DNA from: JACQFK01 sp036383955
GTDB lineage: Bacteria; Planctomycetota; MHYJ01; JACPRB01
Assembly: GCA_036383955.1 (NCBI GenBank)
Contig: DASVNH010000117.1
Span: 31,832 to 95,831, forward strand
Reading direction: 5' to 3'
Length of the DNA stretch: 64,000 nucleotides
Of this stretch, positions 1-9,316 are shown one piece after another. Numbering within the stretch: position 1 is the first letter of the stretch; each line of letters begins with the position of its first letter. The notes under the pieces were generated by a model that saw nothing but the letters and a program-made list of their open reading frames with translations, had not been told where the DNA came from and ran no database searches. The position numbers were made by a program, and so were the translations under genes.

Positions 1-2
1 CC

Positions 3-743
3 CTGATGGGCCTCTCGGCGGTGCTGCTCGGCAAGCTCTGGCGGGACGGCGGCGTCCCCGTCGGCGCCGCGGCCGCGCTCGTCGTCCTCGCCGGCGTCCT
101 CGCCGGCGGCTTCAACGCCCTCTTCATCACGAAGCTCCGCGTCCCGCCCCTCATCGTCACCCTCGGCACGTTCTCCCTCTTCCGCGGCCTCGCCGAGGGG
201 CTCACCGCCGGCGCCGACAACTTCACCGGCTTTCCGGAGCCCTTCCTCGCCTTCGGGCAGCGGGATGTCGCGCATGTCCCGTACGCCTTCCCGGTCTTCG
301 CCGGGGTCGCGCTCGGCGTCTGGATCCTCGTGCACCGCGCCGCGATCGGCCGCTCGTTCTTCGCGATCGGCCTGTCCCCCGAAGGCGCCCGGCACGCGGG
401 CATCCCCGTCGAGCGCCGCCAGGCCCTCGCCTACGTCCTCAGCGGCGCCGGCGCCGCGCTGGCGGCCGTCGTCTACGTCGCCACCAGCGGCCAGGCCAAG
501 GCCGACGCCGCCCTGGGACACGAGCTCGTCGCCATCACCGCCGTCGTGCTCGGGGGGACGTCGATTTTCGGCGGCCGCGGCTCCGTGCACGGCACCCTGC
601 TCGGCCTCTTCGCCCTCGTGGTCCTCCGGATCGGCCTCCAGCTGTCCGGGATGCCGACGGAGCTGGCCGACATCCTCACGGGCGTCCTCCTGCTGGTCTC
701 CATCGGGGCCCGGCGGATCGTGTCGAAAGGAGCCGTCTCATGA
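3..743 (+). CDS. Sugar ABC transporter permease, rhamnose type (5' end cut by window)
   Basis: Membrane permease of the RbsC/RhaP/RhaQ family (BPD_transp_2), which imports a monosaccharide together with a periplasmic binding protein and an ATPase. The visible 245 residues are strongly hydrophobic with several membrane segments, and carry the family's LRVPPLIVTLGT and VVLGGTSIFGGRGS stretches. The open frame runs off the left edge, so the ATG at 6 is unlikely to be the true start and the N-terminal part is missing. It overlaps the downstream binding-protein gene by ATGA (740-743), so the two are translationally coupled. The rhamnose assignment comes from the rhamnose catabolic genes just downstream. 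Whether it is the P or Q subunit cannot be told. Confidence 0.9.
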   Translation: MMGLSAVLLGKLWRDGGVPVGAAAALVVLAGVLAGGFNALFITKLRVPPLIVTLGTFSLFRGLAEGLTAGADNFTGFPEPFLAFGQRDVAHVPYAFPVFAGVALGVWILVHRAAIGRSFFAIGLSPEGARHAGIPVERRQALAYVLSGAGAALAAVVYVATSGQAKADAALGHELVAITAVVLGGTSIFGGRGSVHGTLLGLFALVVLRIGLQLSGMPTELADILTGVLLLVSIGARRIVSKGAVS

Positions 744-1699
744 AGCGTCTGCTCGCCTTCGTCCTCGCCCTCGCAGGCTGCGGGCCCGCGGAGCAGGGCC
801 TCACCATCGCGGTCATGCCCAAGAGCAAGGGCAACGCCTACTTCATCGCCTGCAAGACGGGCGCCGAGGAGGCCGCCAAGGAGCTCGGGGTGAAGATGAT
901 CTGGGACGGCCCCAGCAGCCCCGACCCGGCCGAGCAGAACCGGATCGTCGACACCTGGATCACCCGGGGCGTCGACGTCATCGCGACGGCCGTCGAAAAC
1001 CGCGACGGCATGGCCTCCGTCCTCAAGAAGGCCCGGGAGAAGGGCATCAAGGTGCTGACCTGGGACGCGGATTCGACGCCCGACGCCCGCGACTTCTTCG
1101 TGAACCAGGCGACGCCGGCCGGGATCGCCAAGACGCTGGTCGACCACGCCGCGCGGATCCTGGGCGGGAAGGGCGAGTACGCGATCATCACCGCCTCGCT
1201 GACGGCCGGCAACATGATCGAGTGGCAGAAGGCGATCGAGGCCTACAACAAGGAGAAGTATCCCGACCTCAAGCGCGTGGCGCTGCGGCCCTGCGACGAC
1301 CTCCAGAAAAAGGCCTTCGACGAGGCGAACACCATCATGAACGCCCACAAGGACTGCAAGCTGATCATGGCGATCTGCTCGCCGGCGGTGCCGGGGGCGG
1401 CGGAGGCCGTCGAGCAGTCCGGCCGCAAGGACGTCAAGGTGATCGGCCTGGGCCTGCCCAACGACAACAAGGTCTTCGTGAAGAAGGGGATCACCGAGGC
1501 GGTGGTGCTCTGGAAGACGGCGGACCTGGGCTACCTGACGGTGCGGGCGGCGGTGGCGCTGAAGAAGGGCGAGCTCAAGGCGGGCGACGCGGTCTTCAAG
1601 GGCGGCCGGCTCGGCGAGGTGAGGATCCTGGGGAGCGACATCCTCCTGGGCGAGCCCTTCACGTTCGACAAGGCCAACATCGATTCCTTCGATTTTTAG
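740..1699 (+). CDS. rhaS: Rhamnose-type sugar ABC transporter substrate-binding lipoprotein
   Basis: Periplasmic-binding-protein-like domain (Peripla_BP_4) that captures a sugar for the adjacent permease. The signal peptide ends in a lipobox (LALAGC, Cys14), so the protein is probably a lipid-anchored envelope protein. The mature part begins LTIAVMPKSKGNAYF, typical of the ribose/rhamnose-binding family, and the 319-residue length is normal. Its start overlaps the permease stop. The downstream bifunctional aldolase, kinase and isomerase support L-rhamnose as the substrate; other 6-deoxyhexoses are possible. Confidence 0.87.
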   Translation: MKRLLAFVLALAGCGPAEQGLTIAVMPKSKGNAYFIACKTGAEEAAKELGVKMIWDGPSSPDPAEQNRIVDTWITRGVDVIATAVENRDGMASVLKKAREKGIKVLTWDADSTPDARDFFVNQATPAGIAKTLVDHAARILGGKGEYAIITASLTAGNMIEWQKAIEAYNKEKYPDLKRVALRPCDDLQKKAFDEANTIMNAHKDCKLIMAICSPAVPGAAEAVEQSGRKDVKVIGLGLPNDNKVFVKKGITEAVVLWKTADLGYLTVRAAVALKKGELKAGDAVFKGGRLGEVRILGSDILLGEPFTFDKANIDSFDF

Positions 1700-1752
1700 G
1701 GCGGGCGCGACTAGAATCTTTCCCCGGCTAAAGCGGATTAGAAAGGACCTCC

Positions 1753-3810
1753 ATGGCTCTGCAGAACCTCTGGAACGACGCCGAGGCGGCGAAATACGCG
1801 GGCTACGACGAGCTCGTCTACAGAGCCAACATCCTCGGCCAGGACCCGTCCGTCACCAACTGGAAGGGCGGCAACATCTCCGGGAAGTACACGGAGAAGG
1901 ACTTCGACGGGAGCGACATCCAGGTCCTCCGCGTGAAGGGTTCCGGCTCCGACCTGCGGACGGCGGTCCACGAGGACTTCGTCGGCGTCAAGCACGCCCC
2001 CGTCCTCAAACTCATCCCGCGGGAGAAGATGAGCGACGAGGAGATGGTCGCCTACCTGGCGCACTGCCTGACCGACATCCCCTCGAAGCGCCCCTCGATC
2101 GAGACGCTGATGCACTCGTTCCTCCCGTTCAAGCACGTCGACCACACGCACGCCGACTACGCGCTGTGGTTCGCCGCGCTCGACGGCGGCCGGAAGCTCG
2201 CCGAGGAGCTGCTCGGCGACGCGCTCGTCTGGGTCGACTACCACCGCCCCGGCTTCCATCTCGCCAAGACCGTCGGCGAGGCCGTGAAGAAGAACCCGAA
2301 GGCCAAGTGCGTGATCCTCGCCAAGCACGGCCTGCTCACGTGGGGCGAGACGTCCAAGGAGTGCTACCACAACACGCTGGCCATGCTTCAGAAGTTCGAC
2401 CAGGCCGTCCAGAAGAAGATCTCGACGGCGCGGGTCTTCGGCGGACCCTGCTGCGAGACCCTGCCGCCCGAGAAGCGCCGCGAGATCCTCGGCCAGGTCC
2501 TGCCGGCTGTCCGCGGCGCGATCAGCGCGCTGCGGCCCGCCATCACGCACGTCGACGACTCCGCGCCGGTCCTCGAGTTCGTCAACGGCGTGGCCAGCCG
2601 CGACCTCGCGGGCGTCGGCGCCGCCTGCCCCGACCACCTCGTCTCCACGAAGATCGCCCCCTACTTCGTCAAGTGGGATCCCAAGACCGGCACCGCCGAC
2701 GACCTCAAGAAGGAGCTCGTTCCGGCCGTCGAGGCCTATCGCAAGAACTACGAGGAGTACTTCGCGAAGTACAACAAGGACCCGAAGATGAAGATGGAGG
2801 ATCCGTATCCGCGGATCCTGCTCGTGCCGGGCGTCGGCATGGTCACCACGGGGAAGACGAAGGACGTCGCCATCGCCGCCAACTGGCTCTATCACCGGGC
2901 GATGACGGTCATGAAGGGCGCCTCGGTTCAGGGCAAGTTCCTCTCGCTCAACGAGGAGGAGTCCTTCAACATCGAGTACTGGCCGCTGGAGCGCTACAAG
3001 CTGACGACGCTGCCGCCCGACAAGGAGATGACGGGCAAGGTCGCGTTCGTGACGGGCGCGGCGGGCGGCATCGGCCGCGCGATCGCGGAGAAGCTCGCGA
3101 GCGAGGGCGCCCACGTCGTCATCGCCGACATCAACGCCGAGGGCTCCGAGAAGACGGCCAAGGAGATCGGCAAGGGCGCGATCGCGGCGCCGGTGGACGT
3201 CACGAACGAAGCGGCCATGCAGGAGGCCTTCCGCAAGGCGGTCCTGGAGTTCGGCGGCGTCGACATCGTGGTCGCGAACGCGGGGATCGCGCGGGCCTTC
3301 CCGGTCGAGGACCATCCGCTGTCGGAGTGGAACAAGCTGCACAGCATTCTGTCGACGGGCTACTTCCTGACCGCCCGCGAAGCGTTCCGGCTCTGGAAGG
3401 CGCAGGGCCGCGGCGGCAACCTGATCTTCGTCGTCTCGAAGAACGCGGTGGTCGCCGGCAAGAACAACGTGGCCTACTCGTCGGCCAAGGCCGCCGAGAT
3501 GCACCTCGCCCGCTGCCTGGCCGAGGAGGGCGGCCCGTCCGGCATCCGCGTCAACACGGTCAACCCCGACGCCGTCCTCGCGAAGTCCAGCATCTGGACC
3601 CGGGAATGGCGCGAAGAGCGCGCCCGCGACTACGGGATCAAGCCCGACGAGCTCGAGGAGTTCTACAAGAAGCGCACGACGCTGAAGGTCCACATCTACG
3701 CGGAGGACATCGCCGAGGCCGTGTACTACTTCGCCTCCAGCCGCTCGTCGAAGACGACGGGCAACTTCCTCAACGTCGACGGCGGCGTCCCGGCCGCGTA
3801 CCCGAGGTAG
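1753..3810 (+). CDS. rhaEW: Bifunctional rhamnulose-1-phosphate aldolase / short-chain dehydrogenase
   Basis: Cytoplasmic two-domain enzyme of L-rhamnose catabolism. The class II aldolase domain (about residues 1-400) would split L-rhamnulose-1-phosphate to dihydroxyacetone phosphate and L-lactaldehyde. The short-chain dehydrogenase domain (about 425-685) would oxidise lactaldehyde. Visible motifs are the metal-ligand HVDHTHADY in the aldolase half, the nucleotide-binding TGAAGGIG, and the catalytic YSSAK of the dehydrogenase. The 685-residue length matches the known fusion family. An AAAGGA Shine-Dalgarno sits six bases before the ATG. The kinase gene starts three bases after the stop. Confidence 0.93.
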   Translation: MALQNLWNDAEAAKYAGYDELVYRANILGQDPSVTNWKGGNISGKYTEKDFDGSDIQVLRVKGSGSDLRTAVHEDFVGVKHAPVLKLIPREKMSDEEMVAYLAHCLTDIPSKRPSIETLMHSFLPFKHVDHTHADYALWFAALDGGRKLAEELLGDALVWVDYHRPGFHLAKTVGEAVKKNPKAKCVILAKHGLLTWGETSKECYHNTLAMLQKFDQAVQKKISTARVFGGPCCETLPPEKRREILGQVLPAVRGAISALRPAITHVDDSAPVLEFVNGVASRDLAGVGAACPDHLVSTKIAPYFVKWDPKTGTADDLKKELVPAVEAYRKNYEEYFAKYNKDPKMKMEDPYPRILLVPGVGMVTTGKTKDVAIAANWLYHRAMTVMKGASVQGKFLSLNEEESFNIEYWPLERYKLTTLPPDKEMTGKVAFVTGAAGGIGRAIAEKLASEGAHVVIADINAEGSEKTAKEIGKGAIAAPVDVTNEAAMQEAFRKAVLEFGGVDIVVANAGIARAFPVEDHPLSEWNKLHSILSTGYFLTAREAFRLWKAQGRGGNLIFVVSKNAVVAGKNNVAYSSAKAAEMHLARCLAEEGGPSGIRVNTVNPDAVLAKSSIWTREWREERARDYGIKPDELEEFYKKRTTLKVHIYAEDIAEAVYYFASSRSSKTTGNFLNVDGGVPAAYPR

Positions 3811-3813
3811 CCC

Positions 3814-5319
3814 ATGAGCCTCATGGGCCTGGATCTCGGGACGACCGGCTGCAAGGCCGTCGTCTTCGACGAGGCGGGGAAGCTCCTCGCCGCCGCGTAC
3901 CGCGAGTATCCGCTCCAGTTCCCGAAGCCGGGCTGGATCGAGCTCGATTCCAACAAGGTCATCCGCGCGGCCCGGGAAGTCGTCCGCGAAGCCGCCGGGA
4001 AATCGAAGAGCGACCCCGTCCGGGCCCTGGCCGTCGCCTCCCAGGGCGAGGCCGTCACGCCGGTCGGCGAGGACGGGCGCTACCTGCACAACGCGATCGT
4101 CACGTTCGACGCCCGCACGGCCTCCCTCGTGCCGTGGTGGGAGAAGAAGCTGACGCGGCGGCGCATCTTCGAGCTCAGCGGCATGCCCCTGCACGGCATG
4201 TACACGGCCAGCAAGATCCTCTGGTGGAAGAAGAACCGGCCCGAGGTCTACGGCCGCGCCCGCTGGTTCCTCTGCTACCAGGACCTCCTCTTCCACGCGC
4301 TCGGCCTCGAGCCCGCCATCGACCACTCCCTCGCCGCCCGGACGATGCTGCTGGACGTCGACACCGGCCGCTGGTCCGACGAGATGCTCGACGCGGCGGG
4401 GATCGAGCGGCAGCGCCTGGCGCGGCCGTTCCCTTCGGGGACCGTGGTGGGCGTGCTCAACGGCAGGATGGCGCGCGACTGGGGCCTGCCCGACGGCACG
4501 CTCGCGGTCACCGGCGGCCACGACCAGCCCTGCGGGGCGCTGGGGGCGGGGGTCGTCGACGACCGCGTCGGCACCTACGCGACCGGCACCGTGGAGTGCG
4601 TGACCCCGGCCTTCCGCAAGCGCGTGACCGATCCGCGCCTGCTCGCCAGCAACATCGCCTGCTACCCGCACGTGGTCCCCGGGCTCTTCGTCAGCCTCAC
4701 CTTCAACTTCACCGGCGGCTCGCTCCTGCGCTGGTACCGCGACACGTTCGCCGACGGCCTCCACGCCCGCGCGAAGCGGGAGAAGCGGGACGTCTACGAC
4801 CTCATCGTCGGCGAGTGCCCGAAGGAGCCCTCGAGCCTCTACGTGCTCCCGCATTTCACGGCCACCGGCACGCCGCACTTCGACACGGAGTCGAAGGGCG
4901 TGATCGCGGGGCTGCGGCTCTCGACGTCCCGGGGCGAGATCGTCCGCGCCCTGCTCGAAGGCGTGACGTACGAGATGGCGCTGAACGTCGACGTCCTCCG
5001 CGAATGCGGGGCGCCGATCGACAGCTTCCGCGCGACGGGGGGCGGCGCGAAGTCCCCGTTCTGGATGCAGCTGAAAGCGGACCTGCTCGGCAAGCCGGTG
5101 CACGCGATGCGGGTCTCGGAGGCCGTCTGCCTGGGCGCGGCGATCCTGGCGGGCACGGCGACGGGGGTCTACGGCTCCGCGCGCGAGGCGGGGCGCTCGC
5201 TCTCGAAAGTGGAGCGGACCTATCGCCCCTCTCCCAAGAGCGCCAAGCTCTACCGCGAGAAGTTCGCGCGCTACCGGGAGCTCTATCCGGCGCTGAAGGA
5301 CTGGCTGCATCGCATCTGA
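3814..5319 (+). CDS. rhaB: FGGY-family carbohydrate kinase, probable rhamnulokinase
   Basis: ATP-dependent sugar kinase of the FGGY family; 501 residues, a full-length member. The N-terminal phosphate-binding LDLGTTGCKAVVFD, the central GGHDQPCGALGAG and the C-terminal ATGGGAKSPFWMQ are visible. By sequence alone it could be called xylulokinase-like. Its place between the rhamnulose-1-phosphate aldolase and the rhamnose isomerase makes rhamnulokinase the likely role (L-rhamnulose to L-rhamnulose-1-phosphate). The gene follows the aldolase with a 3-base spacer and is followed by a stop-abutting hairpin. Confidence 0.85.
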   Translation: MSLMGLDLGTTGCKAVVFDEAGKLLAAAYREYPLQFPKPGWIELDSNKVIRAAREVVREAAGKSKSDPVRALAVASQGEAVTPVGEDGRYLHNAIVTFDARTASLVPWWEKKLTRRRIFELSGMPLHGMYTASKILWWKKNRPEVYGRARWFLCYQDLLFHALGLEPAIDHSLAARTMLLDVDTGRWSDEMLDAAGIERQRLARPFPSGTVVGVLNGRMARDWGLPDGTLAVTGGHDQPCGALGAGVVDDRVGTYATGTVECVTPAFRKRVTDPRLLASNIACYPHVVPGLFVSLTFNFTGGSLLRWYRDTFADGLHARAKREKRDVYDLIVGECPKEPSSLYVLPHFTATGTPHFDTESKGVIAGLRLSTSRGEIVRALLEGVTYEMALNVDVLRECGAPIDSFRATGGGAKSPFWMQLKADLLGKPVHAMRVSEAVCLGAAILAGTATGVYGSAREAGRSLSKVERTYRPSPKSAKLYREKFARYRELYPALKDWLHRI

Positions 5320-5321
5320 CG

Positions 5322-5414
5322 AGAATCACGAATCAAGTACGTCCCCCCCCCCCGCCCCCCCCGGGGGGGAAGGGGGGGAATCTCCGTGATTCTTGATTCG
5401 TGATTCTTGATTCT
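5322..5414. repeat. Heptamer TGATTC(T/G) inverted arms with C-run/G-run core after the rhaB stop
   Basis: Left arm 5322-5337 begins three bases after the rhaB TGA. It is perfectly complementary over 16 bases to part of the right arm, four phased heptamers TGATTCT, TGATTCG, TGATTCT, TGATTCT at 5387-5414. Between them lie C11-G-C8 (5343-5362) and G7-AA-G7 (5363-5378). It fills most of the gap between rhaB and rhaI. Confidence 0.88.
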
Positions 5415-5441
5415 TCTGCTACACTAACTCGTATTAGCAAT

Positions 5442-6647
5442 ATGACCGCCATCTACAAGCTCATGAAGGAGCAGTGGGCCGAGCGGGGGATCGACCTGGA
5501 CGAGGTCGCCCGCCGGGTCATGGAGCTCCGGATCGAGACGCCGAGCTGGGCCTACGCGAACTGCGGCACGCGCTTCGGGGTCGTGAAGGACCCGGCCGCG
5601 CCGCGCACGCCCTTCGAGAAAGTCTCCGACGCGGCCCAGACGCACAAGTTTACCGGCATCACGCCGGCGGTGGCCGTCCACGTCCTCTGGGACGCCGTGG
5701 ACGACTGGAGCGAGCTGGCGAAGCACGCCGTCGGCGAGGGCATCCGGATCGGCGCCATCAACCCGAACCTCTTCACCGAGCCCCAGTACAAGTTCGGCTC
5801 CGTCTGCAACGCGGACCCCGCGGTGCGGAAACAGGCCGTCGAGAACATGAAGGCCTGCGTCGACATCGGCCGCGAGGTCGGCTCGAAGCTGCTGTCGCTC
5901 TGGTTCGCCGACGGGACGAACTACCCGGGGCAGGGCGACTTCCGCCGCCGCAAGGGCTGGATGGAGGCGGCGCTGGCGGAGGTCTACGCCCACATGCCCA
6001 AGGGCATGCGGATGCTGATCGAGTACAAGCTCTTCGAGCCCGCCTTCTACCACACGGACATCGCCGACTGGGGGATCGCGCAGCTCCTGGCCCGCAAGCT
6101 GGGCGAGCGCGCCCAGGTCCTCATCGACCTCGGCCACCACGCCCACGGGACCAACATCCCCTGGATCGTCTCGACGCTGCTCGGCGAGGGCAAGCTCGGC
6201 GGCTTCCACTTCAACGACCGCAAGTACGCCGACGACGACCTCACGACCGGCTGCATGAATCCCTACGAGCTCTTCCTGATCTTCCACGAGCTCGCCGCCG
6301 GCATGGACGGCCTCGCCTTCATGATCGACGAGATGCCCGTCATCAAGCCGCGGATCGAGTCCATGATCCAGTCGGCCGTCAACCTGCAGGAGGCCTACGC
6401 GAAGGCGCTGCTGGTCGACCGCCCCGCGCTGGCCGAGGCGCAGGACGCGAACCGGATCATCGACGCCGAGGAGATCATCCGCGCCGCGTGGACGGCCGAC
6501 GTGAAGCCGATCCTCGAGGTCGCGCGGACCCGCCAGGGGCTCGACCCCGACCCCCTCCGCGCCTACCGGGCGAGCGGCTACTACGCGAAGACGCTGAAGG
6601 AGCGCGCGGGGAAGCCGGCGCCGAAGCGCAAGACCCTCAAGGTCTAG
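5442..6647 (+). CDS. rhaI: L-rhamnose isomerase, RhaI type (TIM barrel)
   Basis: Converts L-rhamnose to L-rhamnulose, the first step of the pathway completed by the kinase and aldolase upstream. The protein is an AP-endonuclease-like TIM barrel. Metal-site regions are visible as LIEYKLFEPAFYHTDIADW, IDLGHHAHGTNIPW and GGFHFNDRKYADDD. A start at 5442 gives 401 residues, as expected for RhaI-type isomerases. The frame stays open to 5400, but that extra 14-residue leader is encoded by the intergenic repeat and looks non-genuine. The last 11 bases overlap the end of the convergent minus-strand gene. Confidence 0.88.
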   Translation: MTAIYKLMKEQWAERGIDLDEVARRVMELRIETPSWAYANCGTRFGVVKDPAAPRTPFEKVSDAAQTHKFTGITPAVAVHVLWDAVDDWSELAKHAVGEGIRIGAINPNLFTEPQYKFGSVCNADPAVRKQAVENMKACVDIGREVGSKLLSLWFADGTNYPGQGDFRRRKGWMEAALAEVYAHMPKGMRMLIEYKLFEPAFYHTDIADWGIAQLLARKLGERAQVLIDLGHHAHGTNIPWIVSTLLGEGKLGGFHFNDRKYADDDLTTGCMNPYELFLIFHELAAGMDGLAFMIDEMPVIKPRIESMIQSAVNLQEAYAKALLVDRPALAEAQDANRIIDAEEIIRAAWTADVKPILEVARTRQGLDPDPLRAYRASGYYAKTLKERAGKPAPKRKTLKV

Positions 6648-8217
6648 GCGGCGGGTTCGCGACGGCGAACCCGAAGTGGGTCGGCCAGCTCAGGCTGAAC
6701 GTGTCCGCGCCGCCGAAGGACGCGGGCCCCGCGTAGGTGAAGGCGGCCAGACCCCAGCCGCAGCGCGGCGCGGGCAACGGGCCGAGCTCGGCCAGCGTCA
6801 CGGGGTAGCTCCCTCGCTCCGCGCGATGACGTTCCAGGCGCTCCACGACGGCATCCGCCGCGGCTTCCGAGGCGCGGCGATCGCTCGAGGCCAGGCCCAT
6901 GCCGCCGAGAAAGCCCGCCAGCAGTAGCAGCGCGACGCCGGCGATCCCGTCCAGGAGCCGCTTCACGCGCGTGCGCCTCAACGACGCGATCGAACCCGCG
7001 ACGACCGACGCGACCAGGAGCCCCAGCAGGGGTATCACCAGCAGGAGCGTCTCGACGCCGGCGAGAGGGTGAGGCGTCTTGGGCGAGCGCGTGCGAATGA
7101 GCCAGCCGGCCGCGCATGCCGCCGCGGCGACATAGACCGCCGCCCACGCGAGCGTCTGCCCGCGGGTCAGCGGCGGCGGTCCCGCGTCGGGCCGCGAAAG
7201 GGCCGCCGCGGCGCGTCGGTAGCGCGCCGCTTCAAGCCGCGGCATGACCAAGGCGAACGCGACTCCGCCCGCGAGCCACTCCCAGCCAGGCTCGACGCCC
7301 CCGATCCGCAGCGCCGCGTGCGCCGGCAGCGTCACCGCGATCCAGCTGAACAGATGGGAGTTCGGAAAGATCGCGCAGCTCGCCACGGCTCCCGCCGCGA
7401 AGAGCGCCGCGCTCGCCCAGAGCGGCGCCCGGATCCCGGCGAGGAAAACCGCGCAGGCGGTCGTCGCCGCCGCCAACCCCAGCAGCTTCGCCGTGATGAC
7501 CGCCGCGCCCCCGGCTTCGGTCCACAGCGGGTTCAGCCCGCGCAGGGTCGAGATCAGCGCCAGCTTGGGCGTCGTGCGCAGGCGGCTCTCGCGTTCGACC
7601 AAGTACCCCCGCTCGAGGCCCCGCCGCCGGACCCGCGCCCAGGTCTCGCGCTCGAAGCTGGGTAGGTCGAGGTCCGTCGGCTCGATCGCGGCGCCGCGCT
7701 CCCTCGCGTGCCGGGCGTGCGCCTCGAGGAGGAGGTCGGAATTCTCCAGCCCCGGATAGACTCTCGAGGAGCTCGCGGGCTCGCGAAAGAACGACGCGTC
7801 CATCGCTCGGCAGGTGTGGGTGGTGAGGGAGGCGCCCCCGGCGATCGGCGAGACGAAGGCGAACTGGCGCCAGGACCGCGCGACACCCTCCATCACGGGG
7901 TTGAAGAACGACAGGCGGCGGGCCACGGCCCAGGTCTTCCGGTCCGGCGACATCCAGACGCGCTTCTGGTCGGTCTGGGAGCTGCCGTCCGGCCCGTCGA
8001 GCTCCAGGTCCACTCGATAGTCGCCGACGCGCTGGAATCCTTTCGCCTCGAGGTCGCGTCCCCAGGCCTCGATCGCGGCCGCGTCTTCCGTCGGCAGGTT
8101 TTCCAGGGGGACCGCGCGCGGCTCGTAGGCGAGGGGATAGGAAAAACGGAGGGAGGTCCGCATCGAACGGGCGATGATCAGGAGGAGAACGCCCGCGAGG
8201 ATGGCGAGCGCGAGCAT
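6637..8217 (-). CDS. Multi-pass membrane protein of unknown function
   Basis: A 526-residue protein I cannot place in a family. It begins with a membrane anchor (MLALAILAGVLLLII). A soluble region of about 220 residues follows, containing a WMSPDRKTWA segment, then about seven hydrophobic segments (roughly residues 235-450), then a soluble tail. It is the last gene of a minus-strand group: the ATG at 8217 abuts the stop of the lipoprotein gene with no spacer, suggesting translational coupling. Its own 3' end overlaps the isomerase gene tail-to-tail. No enzymatic motif is evident. Confidence 0.75.
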   Translation of the reverse strand: MLALAILAGVLLLIIARSMRTSLRFSYPLAYEPRAVPLENLPTEDAAAIEAWGRDLEAKGFQRVGDYRVDLELDGPDGSSQTDQKRVWMSPDRKTWAVARRLSFFNPVMEGVARSWRQFAFVSPIAGGASLTTHTCRAMDASFFREPASSSRVYPGLENSDLLLEAHARHARERGAAIEPTDLDLPSFERETWARVRRRGLERGYLVERESRLRTTPKLALISTLRGLNPLWTEAGGAAVITAKLLGLAAATTACAVFLAGIRAPLWASAALFAAGAVASCAIFPNSHLFSWIAVTLPAHAALRIGGVEPGWEWLAGGVAFALVMPRLEAARYRRAAAALSRPDAGPPPLTRGQTLAWAAVYVAAAACAAGWLIRTRSPKTPHPLAGVETLLLVIPLLGLLVASVVAGSIASLRRTRVKRLLDGIAGVALLLLAGFLGGMGLASSDRRASEAAADAVVERLERHRAERGSYPVTLAELGPLPAPRCGWGLAAFTYAGPASFGGADTFSLSWPTHFGFAVANPPPRP

Positions 8218-9288
8218 CTAATTCTTAAGGCCGTCTAGGATCGTCTTCGCCTCCTGGGCGGCCTTGGCCTTGGGGAAGTCCTTGAGGACGCCCTCGAGCG
8301 TCGCGCGGGCCTTGGCCTTCTGGCCGCTCCGGATCTGATCGCGGGCGATCTTGATCTGGGCGTCGATGAAGAGGCGGTCGACCTCGTCGTCGCTGAGCTG
8401 GTCGGCGTCGGCGGCGAGCGAGGGCGGCTTCGGGGGGGCCGGCGCCGCGTCCCCGCGCAGCTTCGTCCAGGAGGCCTTGGCGCCGTTCATTTCCTCGCGG
8501 AACAGGGCGAGGGCTTCGGCCGTCGCTTCCGAGCCCGACCAGGACGCGGAAGACTCGCCGGCCCGGACGATGGCCTCGAGCCGCTGGGCCGCCTCGCCCT
8601 GGGGGTTCGTGGCCACGGAGATCATGAGGGCGCCGTCGAAGCCGAGGGACACGGTCCGCCCCTCGGACTGGAGGAAGCCCTTGGACGCGGTGACCGGGCC
8701 GGGCAGGGTCAGGCTGACCTTGACGTTGAGGTCCTGCAGCAACGGCTTGATCAGCTCCAGCGCGGCCTTCGTCGCCTCGGGCGACTCGTCGCCGGCCATG
8801 CGGGCCTTGAGCTCGTCGATCTCGCCCGCCACCGAATGGCCGAGGGTGATCGTCCCGCCGTCGGGCGTCGACGTCATCCGCGCCGAGAAGGAGAGCTTGC
8901 GGGTGGAGGCGCCGTTGGGGCCGGTCTTGACGCTGTAGAGGCGGACCTTGTTGATGTCCTCGAAGTAACCCTCGAGGCGGGTCCGGATCCACTCGCCGTC
9001 GTCCTTCAGGACGCCGGGGACCCAGGCGACGATGCCTTCGGAGTCGCGGGCGAGCCGCTTCGGATCGCGGAATTCGGCGAAAGGATCCTCGATCGGCATC
9101 CCGTCGGGCGTCTTGCCCCCGAAGCTCTTGGCCATCTCCCCGAGCATCTTGAGCACCTGCTTCTTGATGCCGACGTGGACGACCACTTTGCCGGAGCCGT
9201 CGGGGAAGAGGGTGAAGGCCTGCTCGCCCTGGACGCAGCCGGTGAGCGGGACCAGCGCCAGGAGCGCAAGACAGGCGGCGACGCGCAT
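8218..9288 (-). CDS. Lipoprotein with C-terminal TPR-like module, function unknown
   Basis: A 356-residue envelope lipoprotein. The signal peptide ends LVPLTGC (Cys18). The body has a repeated beta-rich character and no recognised catalytic motif. The final ~60 residues are helical and TPR-like, with the pattern LSDDEVDRLFIDAQIKIARD followed by RSGQKAKA. This module is clearly homologous to the C-terminus of the HtrA-like protease encoded at 12676-14223. A purine-rich GGAGAA lies just upstream of the ATG. The neighbours are a hydroxylase-like membrane protein upstream and a membrane protein downstream in the same direction. Confidence 0.8.
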   Translation of the reverse strand: MRVAACLALLALVPLTGCVQGEQAFTLFPDGSGKVVVHVGIKKQVLKMLGEMAKSFGGKTPDGMPIEDPFAEFRDPKRLARDSEGIVAWVPGVLKDDGEWIRTRLEGYFEDINKVRLYSVKTGPNGASTRKLSFSARMTSTPDGGTITLGHSVAGEIDELKARMAGDESPEATKAALELIKPLLQDLNVKVSLTLPGPVTASKGFLQSEGRTVSLGFDGALMISVATNPQGEAAQRLEAIVRAGESSASWSGSEATAEALALFREEMNGAKASWTKLRGDAAPAPPKPPSLAADADQLSDDEVDRLFIDAQIKIARDQIRSGQKAKARATLEGVLKDFPKAKAAQEAKTILDGLKN

Positions 9289-9316
9289 GGCTTTCTCCGG
9301 CGCGGGGGGGGGCGAA

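Noticed and set aside
1738..5310. 1190-residue open frame on the minus strand opposite the rhamnose genes
   Set aside because: Arg/Val/Asp/Leu-rich shadow frame produced by G+C-rich third positions; the plus-strand genes have clear family motifs.
5343..5378. Long C and G homopolymer runs taken as an assembly artefact
   Set aside because: Run lengths may be wrong, but the flanking arms are perfectly complementary and the same core layout occurs at two other loci, so the structure itself is likely real.
8221..9290. Plus-strand frames opposite the lipoprotein gene
   Set aside because: No recognisable product; the minus-strand gene has a lipobox and a conserved C-terminal module.
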